A stretch of 64,000 bases of DNA from Flavobacterium sp. Root901 (GTDB taxonomy: Bacteria > Bacteroidota > Bacteroidia > Flavobacteriales > Flavobacteriaceae), in NCBI RefSeq assembly GCF_001429765.1, contig NZ_LMJB01000010.1:250588-314587 (forward strand), read 5' to 3'. Shown here piece after piece: positions 1 through 8,199 of this stretch. How positions within the stretch are numbered: the first letter of the stretch is position 1; every line of letters begins with the position of its first letter. The position numbers and the translations under genes are program-made. A model generated the notes under the pieces. It made no database searches and was not told the origin of the DNA. It saw nothing but the letters and a program-made list of their open reading frames with translations.

Positions 1-1
1 G

Positions 2-1048
2 CGTTTTGATGAGATTTCGGATTTGATTATTCAGCCGGATGTTATTGCTGATCAAAAACGTTATGTGCAGCTTAACCAGGAATATAAAAGCATAAAAGCA
101 CTGGTTGAAAAGAGAGAAGAATATATTATAGTTTTGGCAAATATTGATGAGGCTAACGAAATCATTGCAGACGGAAGCGATGCTGAAATGGTGGAAATGG
201 CCAAAATGCAGCTTGATGAAGCAAAAGAGCGTCTGCCTGAACTTGAGGAGGAAATCAAATTTATGCTGATCCCTAAAGATCCTGAAGATGCTAAAAATGT
301 AATGGTCGAAATTCGCGCCGGAACGGGTGGGGACGAAGCCAGTATTTTTGCCGGTGACTTGTTTAGAATGTATACCAAATACTGCGAAAGCATGGGCTGG
401 AGAACTTCGGTTGTCGATATGAACGAAGGAACTTCGGGAGGTTTCAAAGAGGTTATTTTTGAAGTTTCGGGAGAAGATGTTTACGGAACTTTGAAATTTG
501 AAGCTGGTGTTCACCGCGTGCAGCGTGTTCCGCAGACTGAAACGCAGGGTCGTGTGCATACATCTGCAGCAACTGTTATGGTTTTACCGGAAGCAGAAGA
601 GTTTGATGTACAGATCGATATGAACGATGTTCGTGTAGATTTTTTCTGTTCATCAGGACCTGGAGGACAATCTGTTAATACTACGAAATCGGCAGTACGT
701 TTAACGCACATTCCAACCGGATTAGTAGCGCAGTGTCAGGATCAGAAATCGCAGCATAAAAATAAAGATAAAGCTTTAATCGTATTACGTTCTCGTTTAT
801 ACGAAATGGAATTGGCCAAGAAACAAGAGGAAGACGCAACAAAACGTAGTTCTCAGGTAAGTTCCGGTGACCGTTCGGCTAAAATCCGTACGTATAACTA
901 TGCGCAAGGTCGTGTAACAGATCACAGAGTTGGTTTGACACTTTATGATTTAGGAAACATCATGAATGGTGATATCCAGAAAATCGTTGCCGAATTACAG
1001 CTGGTTAACAATATGGAAAAACTGAAGGAAGCGTCGGAAGTTTATTAA
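2..1048 (+). CDS. prfA: Peptide chain release factor 1, 5' end cut by window edge
   Basis: Class I release factor, which recognises UAA and UAG in the ribosomal A site and triggers peptidyl-tRNA hydrolysis. The frame is open from base 2 (RFDEISDLIIQPDV), so the true start lies upstream; the TTG at 23 is only an internal codon. About 348 residues are visible, against roughly 358 for the family. The catalytic GGQ loop is present (SSGPGGQSVNTT), preceded by the RF1-type recognition domain (VRIEIRAGTGGDEA-like core) and followed by a basic C-terminal domain. An 8-bp-period repeat array begins on the stop codon and an intrinsic terminator follows at 1117-1144. Confidence 0.96.
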   Translation, partial: RFDEISDLIIQPDVIADQKRYVQLNQEYKSIKALVEKREEYIIVLANIDEANEIIADGSDAEMVEMAKMQLDEAKERLPELEEEIKFMLIPKDPEDAKNVMVEIRAGTGGDEASIFAGDLFRMYTKYCESMGWRTSVVDMNEGTSGGFKEVIFEVSGEDVYGTLKFEAGVHRVQRVPQTETQGRVHTSAATVMVLPEAEEFDVQIDMNDVRVDFFCSSGPGGQSVNTTKSAVRLTHIPTGLVAQCQDQKSQHKNKDKALIVLRSRLYEMELAKKQEEDATKRSSQVSSGDRSAKIRTYNYAQGRVTDHRVGLTLYDLGNIMNGDIQKIVAELQLVNNMEKLKEASEVY

Positions 1049-1081
1049 GGTTTTGAGGTACTAAGATGCTAAGGTTCTGAG
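1047..1081 (+). repeat. RAGNNNCT 8-bp array, forward, on the prfA stop codon
   Basis: Four and a half 8-bp units: AAGGTTTT, GAGGTACT, AAGATGCT, AAGGTTCT, GAG. The first AA is the last two bases of the prfA stop codon TAA. The outer bases (RAG and CT) are fixed and the middle three vary. It faces the reverse array at 1149-1181 across a terminator. Confidence 0.85.
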
Positions 1082-1116
1082 TTTTTTTTAGATTTTGAAC
1101 TTTAATTAAAATATAT

Positions 1117-1144
1117 AAGCCGAACGTAAGTTCGGCTTTTTTTT
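1117..1144 (+). terminator. Intrinsic terminator of prfA
   Basis: A perfect 9-bp stem (AAGCCGAAC at 1117-1125 with GTTCGGCTT at 1130-1138), a GTAA loop and a T-run to 1144. Confidence 0.9.
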
Positions 1145-1148
1145 GCAA

Positions 1149-1181
1149 AAACCTCAGAACCTTAGTGTCTCATAACCTCAG
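1149..1181 (-). repeat. RAGNNNCT array, reverse orientation
   Basis: Reverse-complement units (AGAACCTT, AGTGTCTC, ATAACCTC, AG) form the right arm of the inverted pair around the prfA terminator. In the 1049-1511 intergenic stretch I see this pair, the terminator, a second reverse array at 1357-1390 and otherwise featureless AT-rich DNA. Confidence 0.8.
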
Positions 1182-1356
1182 TCCCTTTTTAAAAAACTCC
1201 GTTTTTTCTTAAACTTTCAAAATGAAAATTGTAGAAAAATGATGCACAATATTATGTCCGTATTATCTTGTAATCTTCCAAATTTTCTTGAATAAATAAA
1301 TACAAATACTACAGACTTTCTCTGTGAAGTAAGATTTATATATCTTTTTTGTAAAA

Positions 1357-1390
1357 CTAAGAACCTTAGTATCTTAGTGTCTCACAACCT
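1357..1390 (-). repeat. RAGNNNCT array, reverse orientation, second copy
   Basis: Units AGAACCTT, AGTATCTT, AGTGTCTC, ACAACCTT. It lies about 120 bp upstream of the DUF5723-type gene. It is immediately followed by a palindrome-like AACTTAACC...GGTTAAGTT element near 1399-1431 with a following T-run, which may act as a further terminator. Confidence 0.7.
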
Positions 1391-1511
1391 TCAAAAAAAA
1401 CTTAACCTGCAGTTAAAGCGGGTTAAGTTTTTTTTTGAAATTATTTGTTTAATATTTGTGCATCTTTCATCAAAAAAAGGAAATAAACTAACCAACCAAT
1501 TAACTAATTTT

Positions 1512-2843
1512 ATGAAGAGAACTTTACATTTACTTTGCTTCTTTGGGAGCTTTTTTTATGCGCAATCGCAGTCGTATTTTGGCTTTCGAGATGATAATTA
1601 TGCCGGAATCCAGAGCGTATTATTTAATCCGTCTTCGATTGTCGATTCTAAATACAGAGCAGATATTACCATTTCATCTGTAAGTGCCACCGGACAAAAC
1701 GATTTGTACAGCGTTAATTTTGCCCAAATATTTGACGGCGGTTATGATCTGGATGCTGATGCCAGGAAAAATTTTAAAAGCAATAACAGAGGGAATTTTA
1801 ATTTAGACATTCTTGGGCCTTCATTTATGATGAATATCAATCCCCAAAATAGTATCGGTCTTTTTACCCGCGTGCGAAGCATAACAAATGTAGTAGATGT
1901 TAACGGACAGCTTATTGATGAGGTAAATAAAGATATTGATGCCTCAAATAGTTTTTTAATATCTGGCGGAAATCCAAATGGTGTTACGAATTCTTGGGCA
2001 GAAATTGGCGCCAGTTACGGAACTGTATTATTAGACCGCGATGAACATTTTTTAAAAGGCGGAATCACAATAAAATATTTAATGGCGGGAGTAAACGGAT
2101 ATATTAACGGAAATAACCTGAGTGTTGCCTTTACTAAGAATAATGCCAATCCGGCTCTAAGCCAGTATTCTTCTACAGGAACATTAAGAACTTTGGCAAG
2201 TTACGATTATGAAAATAATCAGGATCCGGAATTTGATATGACTTCTGCCGGAATTGGTTTAGATTTAGGCTTTACATATGAATACCGCACTAATTGTCAT
2301 ACTTGTATCGGGAACAGATATAAACTCAAAGCAGCCGTTTCTGTTACGGATATTGGAAAACTTAATTATAAAAATGCTGTCGAGAATACGTATGATTTAA
2401 CTGGAAGTGTTACTCAGGATGACATTGATAATTCAGATGATATTTTTAATTTCTTTGATACATATTATACTAAAACAGCATCCAGAAAAGGAGTAAAGGC
2501 TAATTTGCCAACGGCTTTGCATACCAGCTTTGACTGGAACATTGACAATAAATTTTATCTGAATTTAAGCAGTGATTTTGGTTTGGTTGATTCTAAAAAA
2601 ATCAATGCAGCTGCAATTGCTAATTCGATAGCATTTACGCCCAGATATGAAACCAGACAATTTAGTTTTTATCTTCCGGTAACCTGGATGGAGTATAGCG
2701 GAACACAAATAGGAACAGGTTTTAGAGCCGGGCCATTATTTATTGGTTCAGGTTCGCTTATTTCTAATCTGTTTTCCAATAATTCAAAAGGTGCCAATGT
2801 GTATGTTGGCCTGAAATTACCAATTTATCAGAATTATAATTAA
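1512..2843 (+). CDS. DUF5723-type secreted or outer-membrane protein
   Basis: A 444-residue protein with a signal peptide (MKRTLHLLCFFGSFFYAQSQ, cleavage after AQS). I chose the ATG at 1512 because the longer frame from 1377 runs through the repeat array and has no signal peptide at its start. The mature part begins with a 'YFGFRDDNYAGIQSVLFNP' segment. This resembles the start of DUF5723/PorV-like beta-barrel proteins of Bacteroidetes, where an N-terminal 'NPA' plug precedes alternating beta strands. The C-terminus ends in an amphipathic strand (VYVGLKLPIYQNYN), as in outer-membrane barrels. Its function is unknown; surface localisation is an inference. A repeat array begins on its stop codon. 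Confidence 0.75.
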   Translation: MKRTLHLLCFFGSFFYAQSQSYFGFRDDNYAGIQSVLFNPSSIVDSKYRADITISSVSATGQNDLYSVNFAQIFDGGYDLDADARKNFKSNNRGNFNLDILGPSFMMNINPQNSIGLFTRVRSITNVVDVNGQLIDEVNKDIDASNSFLISGGNPNGVTNSWAEIGASYGTVLLDRDEHFLKGGITIKYLMAGVNGYINGNNLSVAFTKNNANPALSQYSSTGTLRTLASYDYENNQDPEFDMTSAGIGLDLGFTYEYRTNCHTCIGNRYKLKAAVSVTDIGKLNYKNAVENTYDLTGSVTQDDIDNSDDIFNFFDTYYTKTASRKGVKANLPTALHTSFDWNIDNKFYLNLSSDFGLVDSKKINAAAIANSIAFTPRYETRQFSFYLPVTWMEYSGTQIGTGFRAGPLFIGSGSLISNLFSNNSKGANVYVGLKLPIYQNYN

Positions 2844-2876
2844 GATGCTAAGTTTCTGAGTGGCTGAGGTTCTAAG
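2842..2876 (+). repeat. RAGNNNCT array, forward, on a stop codon
   Basis: Units AAGATGCT, AAGTTTCT, GAGTGGCT, GAGGTTCT, AAG. The AA of the stop codon TAA (2841-2843) is the start of the first unit, exactly as at prfA. Confidence 0.85.
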
Positions 2877-2901
2877 TTTTTCTCTGAATTTGTTTTTAAT
2901 G

Positions 2902-2941
2902 AAAAAGAGACTCTTTCACTTTGTGAAAGAGTCTCTTTTTT
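2902..2941 (+). terminator. Long-stem terminator between two arrays
   Basis: An 18-bp perfect stem (2902-2919 with 2923-2940) with a TTT loop. It is A-rich on the left and T-rich on the right, so it could work in both directions. Confidence 0.9.
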
Positions 2942-2955
2942 GGTTTGAGAGAACT

Positions 2956-3004
2956 TATTGCTTAGAGCCTTAGCATCTTAGAACCTTAGTTCCTCAGAAC
3001 CTTA
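2956..3004 (-). repeat. RAGNNNCT array, reverse orientation
   Basis: Units AGAGCCTT, AGCATCTT, AGAACCTT, AGTTCCTC, AGAACCTT. It pairs with the array at 2842-2876 across the long-stem terminator. The rest of the 2844-3186 gap is AT-rich and holds only the hairpin at 3078-3116. Confidence 0.82.
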
Positions 3005-3077
3005 AAAATATAGTGAAGTATTAACCTTTTAACCGTTTGTAATAGCAAAAACGTATAGCGGGTTAGATACCGAAAAA

Positions 3078-3116
3078 TACTCTAGTGTATTCAAAACATT
3101 TATATAGATTAGAGTA
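3078..3116 (-). terminator. Probable terminator of the minus-strand stress block
   Basis: A TACTCTA/TAGAGTA stem, followed on the minus strand by TTTTT (complement of 3073-3077). It lies about 70 bp after the stop of the 3187-3582 gene. The stem is short and the loop long, so the call is tentative. Confidence 0.4.
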
Positions 3117-3186
3117 CATGTATACACCATTTTTTAATACTATGTGGCTTAACTTTTCCATAATGTTTAAAATTTCAGTTTAACAA

Positions 3187-3582
3187 TTACTCTTGTGATG
3201 ATCCGTAATATGATGATTCTTCTTCTTCTTCATCTTCGTGAGAAGTATCATTTGAAGGTTCGCCTGGTTTTGATACCAGATTAGTTACAATAAGCTGAAC
3301 GACTGATCCTAAAATACCTTTAAACATCGAATCGCTTTTTCCAACTATAAATCTTTTGGCAAGATATCCAATTCCAATGCTTATTGCAGACTGTGCGATG
3401 TGACTTTTAAAACCAACTGTTTCGTTAATTTCCTCGACAGTATTTCGAATAAGGTTAAGAGGTTTTAAATTCTCTTTAATATCGTCAATATGATCTTTAA
3501 TCGCGCACCATTCTGTATCCTGGCGTTCTTCTAATAGTTTAATTCTCTGATTTAATTCATCAATAGTGTAAATAGGCTCCAT
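3187..3582 (-). CDS. Small coiled-coil / glycine-rich membrane-associated protein, unknown function
   Basis: 131 residues. The first ~50 are charged and helical (ELNQRIKLLEERQDTEW). A weakly hydrophobic, glycine- and isoleucine-rich stretch follows at about 60-95 (AQSAISIGIGYLAKRFIVG), and the tail is very acidic (HEDEEEEESSYYGSSQE). I recognise no family. It is the last gene of a closely spaced minus-strand run with the holin-like and YtxH-like genes. It shares the MEP start with its upstream neighbour, which suggests a common membrane or stress role; this is inference. Confidence 0.7.
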   Translation of the reverse strand: MEPIYTIDELNQRIKLLEERQDTEWCAIKDHIDDIKENLKPLNLIRNTVEEINETVGFKSHIAQSAISIGIGYLAKRFIVGKSDSMFKGILGSVVQLIVTNLVSKPGEPSNDTSHEDEEEEESSYYGSSQE

Positions 3583-3615
3583 AATAGTCTTTTTATATTA
3601 ATTATTAAATCAGGA

Positions 3616-3969
3616 TTATTTTTCTTTTAAAATACTCGATACAATCGAATTTCCAATTGGGGTTTTAATCAGTTTGTGATGCGTTTTGTGCAGTATAATA
3701 GCCACAATTAAGTAAAAAAGTGCCATGATAAAAAATCCAAAATAATATTCCCCCAGTTCTTTACCAATCCATAAGCTTAAACCAACATTCAGGAATAAGG
3801 TAAAAAATGCAACAACAACGCCGACTGCTATCTTAGAAGCTAATGATGAAACACCATCAGCGACAGAACAAACTGTTTTAAGTTTTAATAATTCTAAACT
3901 TGTTTTAGTATAATTTTCTGCTTTTTCATAAAGATTTAAATTCTCGTTTGTTGTTGCATTTGGTTCCAT
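3616..3969 (-). CDS. Holin-like (phage holin 3_6 / YqjE type) membrane protein
   Basis: 117 residues from the ATG at 3969 (MEPNATTNENLNLYEKAENY). The frame could extend ten residues further, but those residues look like leader sequence. An amphipathic N-terminal helix precedes two membrane segments at about 50-72 (VGVVVAFFTLFLNVGLSLWI) and 80-100 (GFFIMALFYLIVAIIL), and the tail is basic. This is the layout of the Phage_holin_3_6/YqjE family, small stress-linked inner-membrane proteins that usually sit next to YtxH- or DUF883-like genes, as here. It is not evidence for a prophage. Confidence 0.65.
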   Translation of the reverse strand: MEPNATTNENLNLYEKAENYTKTSLELLKLKTVCSVADGVSSLASKIAVGVVVAFFTLFLNVGLSLWIGKELGEYYFGFFIMALFYLIVAIILHKTHHKLIKTPIGNSIVSSILKEK

Positions 3970-4005
3970 GATATTGGTATTTATGGTTTGAAAAATCACT
4001 TATAT

Positions 4006-4290
4006 TTAGTAGTTCGATTTTACAGTTTTAGCTTCGTCTTTTACTGTATTGAAATCATCTTTTACCTGATTGAATTTGTTTTTTCCTTCTTCGATGATGT
4101 CTTTACCGTTTGAAGTGATTGTACTTACAATACCATCAAATTTTGTTTTTAAATTATCACTGTAATCTTTCGATTTATCTTTGATTTTTTTTCTTGTGTT
4201 TGAACCTTTATCTGGTGCGAATAATACTCCTAATAATGCTCCTGCCGCTGCCGCTGCAGCGATTCCTAAAACTGTGCTAGTTGCTTTCAT
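4006..4290 (-). CDS. YtxH domain-containing protein
   Basis: 94 residues. It has an N-terminal membrane helix rich in Ala and Gly (LGIAAAAAAGALLGVLFAPD), then a 'PDKGSNTRKKIKDKSKD' turn and a long amphipathic, Lys- and Asp-rich helix. The APxKGxxTRxxI motif after one transmembrane segment is the YtxH (PF12732) signature of general-stress membrane proteins. Its stop lies 36 bp before the holin-like gene, so the two are probably co-transcribed. Confidence 0.85.
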   Translation of the reverse strand: MKATSTVLGIAAAAAAGALLGVLFAPDKGSNTRKKIKDKSKDYSDNLKTKFDGIVSTITSNGKDIIEEGKNKFNQVKDDFNTVKDEAKTVKSNY

Positions 4291-4339
4291 AATATTGATT
4301 TTTAATAGATTAATATATTTATTTAATGTTGATTAAATT

Positions 4340-4492
4340 TTAAACCTCTCGTCCTTTGATAAGTCTTAGTAAAATCGCAATAATGGCAATTACTAATAAA
4401 ATGTGTATAATACTTCCGAAACTGTACACAAAGAACCCAAGGGCCCACAGTATAATTAGTATTACTGCTACTGTGTATAATAAATTTGACAT
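4340..4492 (-). CDS. lmo0937-type small membrane protein (DUF5670-like)
   Basis: A 50-residue ORF, too short for most gene tracks, starting at ATG 4492-4490 (MSNLLYTVAVILIILWALGF). It has two hydrophobic segments around a 'FVYSFGSIIHILLVIAIIAI' stretch and a basic end (LLRLIKGREV). The pattern NLLY-(8)-ILWALGFF-(6)-IIHILLVIAIIAILLR matches the lmo0937 family, which is widespread in Firmicutes and Bacteroidetes and usually linked to stress. It lies between the porin-like and YtxH genes on the same strand. Confidence 0.85.
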   Translation of the reverse strand: MSNLLYTVAVILIILWALGFFVYSFGSIIHILLVIAIIAILLRLIKGREV

Positions 4493-4525
4493 GGTTTTTT
4501 ATTTTAGGGGTTAGTACTCAATTGT

Positions 4526-5173
4526 TTAATTTAACTTATACGAAAGGTATAATGTCAAATTGCTGTTTTTAGCATCTGGAAATGTATACGTTGTTCCGGC
4601 TACAGTTCTTTCTTTTCCAACTGTTGTAAGACCGTAGTTGTAACGTAAACCTATGCTTACCGGACTAAAATCTACTCCGACACCGGCAGAAATACCTGCA
4701 TCAAATTTGTTTAAATCGTCAGTATCAATTTCCTGCTCAAAATTAATATCTCCGTCTCCTGTTACTTTAGAATCTACCAGGTAAGATGCATATCCACCGG
4801 CATGAACGTTAAAGTTTTTAGTAATATTTACTCTCACTAAAAGTGGAACTTCGATATAGTTTAATCTGAATTTTGCATTTCCTGTCGCTAAAGCATTGTT
4901 GTAATCTAATTCAGCACCTTTTGTAGTAAATAAAATCTCTGGCTGAATGGCTACAAAGTCTGAAATAGGAAGAGTAGCATAAACACCGGCATTAAATCCG
5001 TATAAAATATTGTTATCATCTACATCTTCACCACTTCCGTATAAATTCGACATGTTGAATCCTCCTTTTACACCAAACTCTGTGGTAACATTATTGTCCT
5101 GAGCGTGCAGCATTCCAAATGAAGCTGAAATAAAAAGGGTTAAGGCGCATAAAAAATTTGTTTGCATTTTCAT
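4526..5173 (-). CDS. Outer-membrane beta-barrel (porin family) protein
   Basis: 215 residues with a signal peptide ending at about residue 24 (SFGMLHAQD). A barrel follows, with alternating strands such as EFGVKGGFNMSNLYG, GFNAGVYATLPIS and IGLRYNYGL, closed by LTLYLSYKLN. This matches the Bacteroidetes OMP_b-brl_2 (PF13568) type. An alternative start at the second Met shortens it by two residues. Its place in the stress block suggests an outer-membrane component of the same response; the ligand is unknown. Confidence 0.85.
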   Translation of the reverse strand: MKMQTNFLCALTLFISASFGMLHAQDNNVTTEFGVKGGFNMSNLYGSGEDVDDNNILYGFNAGVYATLPISDFVAIQPEILFTTKGAELDYNNALATGNAKFRLNYIEVPLLVRVNITKNFNVHAGGYASYLVDSKVTGDGDINFEQEIDTDDLNKFDAGISAGVGVDFSPVSIGLRYNYGLTTVGKERTVAGTTYTFPDAKNSNLTLYLSYKLN

Positions 5174-5223
5174 AATTAAAATAATTTAGTTAGTAATCCG
5201 GGCTTTTAAATAATCGTTTTTTT

Positions 5224-5793
5224 TTAATTTTTTTCTGTAATAATACTTTCTGTTTCTCTTAAGAGATTAAATTGTTCAGGCAAATACTTCAATACTAATT
5301 TTAAAATTATTTTATCGTTAGTTTCTTTAGAAACGCTTTCTAATAACTTAATCTGCTGTTTCAGGCATTCTTTCATAGAATTTAAATAAACTCTGTTGAA
5401 ATCTGCAGAATTTGCGGTAATCAGATCGTAAGTATCTCTTCTGTGTGCTGCATTTATTTCAGATATTATAATGAGCTTTTTATTCGCTAATTCTGTAATT
5501 TCCTGCAGCAGTCGATTTTGATGTCTTTGGATTTTTTTACCTAAAATCACTATCGAATTGTCTGAACTTTTTTCTTGTGCAATTTGACTTTTTGAAATAA
5601 TCTTTTTTCCAATATTGGCCGTTTCAACAAAAAAGAAGGCAACTGTTTCTTCTTCTTCATTTTTTGTAAAAGTTTCGTTTTTCTTCAATGTGTTTTCTAT
5701 CGAATTATTTTTTTTGCATGATGAAACAAAAATTATAATCAATAAAATAAGAACCTTGAAAATCGTTGCTTTCACTACTGGAAATTCTTTCAT
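5224..5793 (-). CDS. DUF4142-like lipoprotein
   Basis: 189 residues with a lipoprotein signal (LLIIIFVSSC, Cys at about 26). An all-helical domain follows, with the DUF4142 pattern 'FFVETANIGKKIISKSQIAQ...SSDNSIVILGKKIQRHQ..LLQEI', i.e. a ferritin-like four-helix bundle with an 'F.v.ta..g..ei..sq.A...s.n..v...a..i...H' motif. It follows the histidine kinase operon with a terminator between, so it is probably a separate transcript. The exact role of DUF4142 proteins is unknown; several are envelope-stress proteins. Confidence 0.65.
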   Translation of the reverse strand: MKEFPVVKATIFKVLILLIIIFVSSCKKNNSIENTLKKNETFTKNEEEETVAFFFVETANIGKKIISKSQIAQEKSSDNSIVILGKKIQRHQNRLLQEITELANKKLIIISEINAAHRRDTYDLITANSADFNRVYLNSMKECLKQQIKLLESVSKETNDKIILKLVLKYLPEQFNLLRETESIITEKN

Positions 5794-5860
5794 TATTACT
5801 TCATAAAGTATTACATTACAAAGATGCTAACGAATACAACGTTTTGCTTTACAGCATAAA

Positions 5861-5906
5861 AAAGAAACGTTATATAATTCCCATAAAGAATTTATATAAC
5901 GTTTAA
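5861..5906 (-). terminator. Terminator of the AraC-RR-HK operon
   Basis: A stem AAACGTTATATAA / TTATATAACGTTT with, on the minus strand, TTCTTTTTTATG after it. It lies 28 bp after the kinase stop codon. Confidence 0.75.
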
Positions 5907-5934
5907 GATGTAGTGTTTTAGGGTGTTAACAGAG

Positions 5935-7719
5935 TTAGTCCGGTAAGAATATGGTAAAAACAGAACCTTTATTTATTTCACTGTCGGCCATAATATAGCC
6001 TTTATGGTTGTCTACGATTTTCTTACAAATTGCCAGACCAATTCCGGTACCCGGATAATCTGTTTTTGAATGAAGGCGCTGAAATAAAATAAAGATCGTT
6101 TCTTTAAACTGAGGATCAAATCCCATTCCGTTATCCGTAAAAGTTATTCGGTGGTATTTCTTTATATTCTGATCTAAAATTCCGGCATAATCCTGAGAAT
6201 CGATTTTTGTACTTTCAATTGTTATAGAAGGTATAGTATTAGGTTTGCTGTATTTTAAAGAATTTCCGATCAGGTTAATGAAAAGCTGTTCAATCTGATA
6301 AGGAATAACAGAAAGCTTTGGAAGTTTATTAGCAACAATTACGGCACTTTTTTCTTCGATAATTTCTGTTAATTCAGATTCTGCATTTTGAAGCAATTCG
6401 TCTAAATTCGTTTTTATAAATTCTTTTTTTGTGGTATTGGTTCTTGAAAACAGCAGCAAATCGTCAATAAGCACACGCATTCTTTTTGCCGAAGCTTCAA
6501 TTTTTGCAATATAATCTTTGGCACTTTGCGACATAACCTCTTTGTCGGCATCTGAAACCCTCGAAATAAAAGTCTGGATTTTTCTCAGTGGTTCCTGTAA
6601 ATCATGACTGGCAACGTGGTTAAAAGAAGCCAGTTCTTTATTGCTTTTTTCAAGTTCTTTGTTGCGTTCCTGTAATTCAATGTTTAGTAAATGCTCATCG
6701 GTAATATCAAAATTAATTCCGAGTAAAATTTTACTTCCCTGCTGGTCGGTCAATAATTTTCCGGTAGATTTAAAATATCGCACTTCATGGCTCGGAAGCA
6801 GTACCTTATAATAAACAAAAGGAAGTTGTTTGTTGTTTATAATTCCTTCAATAGAATTTGAAACATTTTCTTTATCATCAGGATGTACAAAATCAAGGAA
6901 AGTTTCTTTTACCGGAACAAATGCGCCGGGTTCGTAACCCAGTAAACGATATTGATTGTCTGAATAGTCAATTTTATTGGCGTCTAAATCCCATTGCCAG
7001 GTACTGAATTTACCAATAGTTTCCGACTCAGAAATTAATCCGTTTGAAATTAAAAGTCTTTTATTGAAAACTTTTAAACGCTGGAAATCTTTGCTGATTT
7101 GTCTAAAAGCTAAAAGGATAAAAAATAAAGCAGTTAAAAATAAGGAGATAGAAAAAAGCGGACTTAATGAAATTTCGTCGTCGTAAATTTTAAGCCTGTT
7201 TTTTAGATAAGTTTTCTCTATGTCATTCATTTCGTCTACTTTAAAACGAATGTTTTCCATCAGGATTCGTCCCCCGAACATATGATTATCGAGTCTTCGT
7301 TTATCATATGTTTTGGGATCACTGTATTTTAAACAATTTTCAAACGAAACAAAACGCTGAATAATAAGCTTAAATAACTTTCTAAGATTTTCCTGCTGAA
7401 CAGGATTATCAAAAGTTAGTTTTTTTAATGCAATAAATGAAGTGTTTACCTTATCGCGGGAGTAAATATATGGAGTTAAAAAACGGGCATTTCTGGTAAT
7501 GATATAACCTCTCTGCCCGGTTTCGGCATCCTTAATTGCTGACATTAATCTTTCCAGCTGAATGTTTATTTCGTAGGTATGCATAACCAGTTTACTTGAT
7601 TCGTTCAAGTCCTGGTTATGTTTATACGCAATAGAAGAAAGAAATAACAGAATGAAAACTGCGATTACAAAAATAACTCTCAAAGAGTTTGAAGAATTAA
7701 AATTTGGTATCCATTTCAT
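5935..7719 (-). CDS. Sensor histidine kinase, CHASE3-PAS-HisKA-HATPase
   Basis: 594 residues. Membrane helix at about 12-32, then a CHASE3-like periplasmic helical domain (MSAIKDAETGQRGYIITRN motif near 60-80), a second membrane helix at about 190-210, a PAS domain at about 230-345 (WDLDANKIDYSDNQYRLLGY), and a HisKA domain with phospho-acceptor His372 in 'SHDLQEPLRK'. The ATPase domain has an N box (INLIGNSLKYSK), a G1 box (FTDNGMGFDP) and a G2 box (GTGIGLAICKK). Its start is 9 bp after the single-domain response regulator on the same strand, so the two are probably a pair. The signal sensed is unknown; CHASE3 suggests an extracytoplasmic stimulus. Confidence 0.93.
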   Translation of the reverse strand: MKWIPNFNSSNSLRVIFVIAVFILLFLSSIAYKHNQDLNESSKLVMHTYEINIQLERLMSAIKDAETGQRGYIITRNARFLTPYIYSRDKVNTSFIALKKLTFDNPVQQENLRKLFKLIIQRFVSFENCLKYSDPKTYDKRRLDNHMFGGRILMENIRFKVDEMNDIEKTYLKNRLKIYDDEISLSPLFSISLFLTALFFILLAFRQISKDFQRLKVFNKRLLISNGLISESETIGKFSTWQWDLDANKIDYSDNQYRLLGYEPGAFVPVKETFLDFVHPDDKENVSNSIEGIINNKQLPFVYYKVLLPSHEVRYFKSTGKLLTDQQGSKILLGINFDITDEHLLNIELQERNKELEKSNKELASFNHVASHDLQEPLRKIQTFISRVSDADKEVMSQSAKDYIAKIEASAKRMRVLIDDLLLFSRTNTTKKEFIKTNLDELLQNAESELTEIIEEKSAVIVANKLPKLSVIPYQIEQLFINLIGNSLKYSKPNTIPSITIESTKIDSQDYAGILDQNIKKYHRITFTDNGMGFDPQFKETIFILFQRLHSKTDYPGTGIGLAICKKIVDNHKGYIMADSEINKGSVFTIFLPD

Positions 7720-7728
7720 TGGTAGACT

Positions 7729-8178
7729 TTATTTTAGTCGCAGCAAGAAATTATCACGATTTAACCCAGAGGTATGATAGTGCCAGTTTACGGTCACGAC
7801 TTCATTAATTATTTTTTTAAGCGTGTTAAAATCGCTTGGTTTTTTAATATAAATATTGGCACCCTGAATAAAGGTGTCTTCAATATCTTCTTCTGAAGAA
7901 GATGTAGAGTAAATCGCAATAATTATATTTTTAAGATGGTCTGTTTTTTTAATCTCAATCAAACATTCTTTACCGGTTTTCTTTGGCATGTTCAAATCCA
8001 GAAACAGGATATCGGGAAGTTTGTTATCAGAATCCATTAAGTAATCCATTAACTGCATTCCGTCATGAACAAATTCTACATTCGTTTGTATTTTGATTTC
8101 TTCAAATGCATCTTTAAAAAAAAGACGATCATCTTCATCATCGTCCGCCAGTAAAATATTTAATGCGTTTTTCTGCAT
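7729..8178 (-). CDS. Single-domain response regulator (Rcp1-like)
   Basis: 149 residues made only of a receiver domain. The acidic pocket is ADDDEDD (residues 11-17), the phospho-acceptor is Asp61 in 'DILFLDLNMPKKTG', the Thr/Ser switch is in 'IYSTSS', and the Lys is in 'IKKPSDF'. There is no output domain, so it must act by protein contact or phosphotransfer. It lies between the AraC-type regulator (21 bp) and the histidine kinase (9 bp), in what looks like one operon. Confidence 0.93.
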   Translation of the reverse strand: MQKNALNILLADDDEDDRLFFKDAFEEIKIQTNVEFVHDGMQLMDYLMDSDNKLPDILFLDLNMPKKTGKECLIEIKKTDHLKNIIIAIYSTSSSEEDIEDTFIQGANIYIKKPSDFNTLKKIINEVVTVNWHYHTSGLNRDNFLLRLK

Positions 8179-8199
8179 TTTAGTGTGGTATTTGGGTTT

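Noticed and set aside
61..711. Minus-strand ORFs inside prfA (61-447 and 511-711)
   Set aside because: They are shadows of prfA with no family resemblance or start context.
3616..4290. Holin-like and YtxH genes as sign of a prophage
   Set aside because: No other phage gene is near; both families are common chromosomal stress genes.
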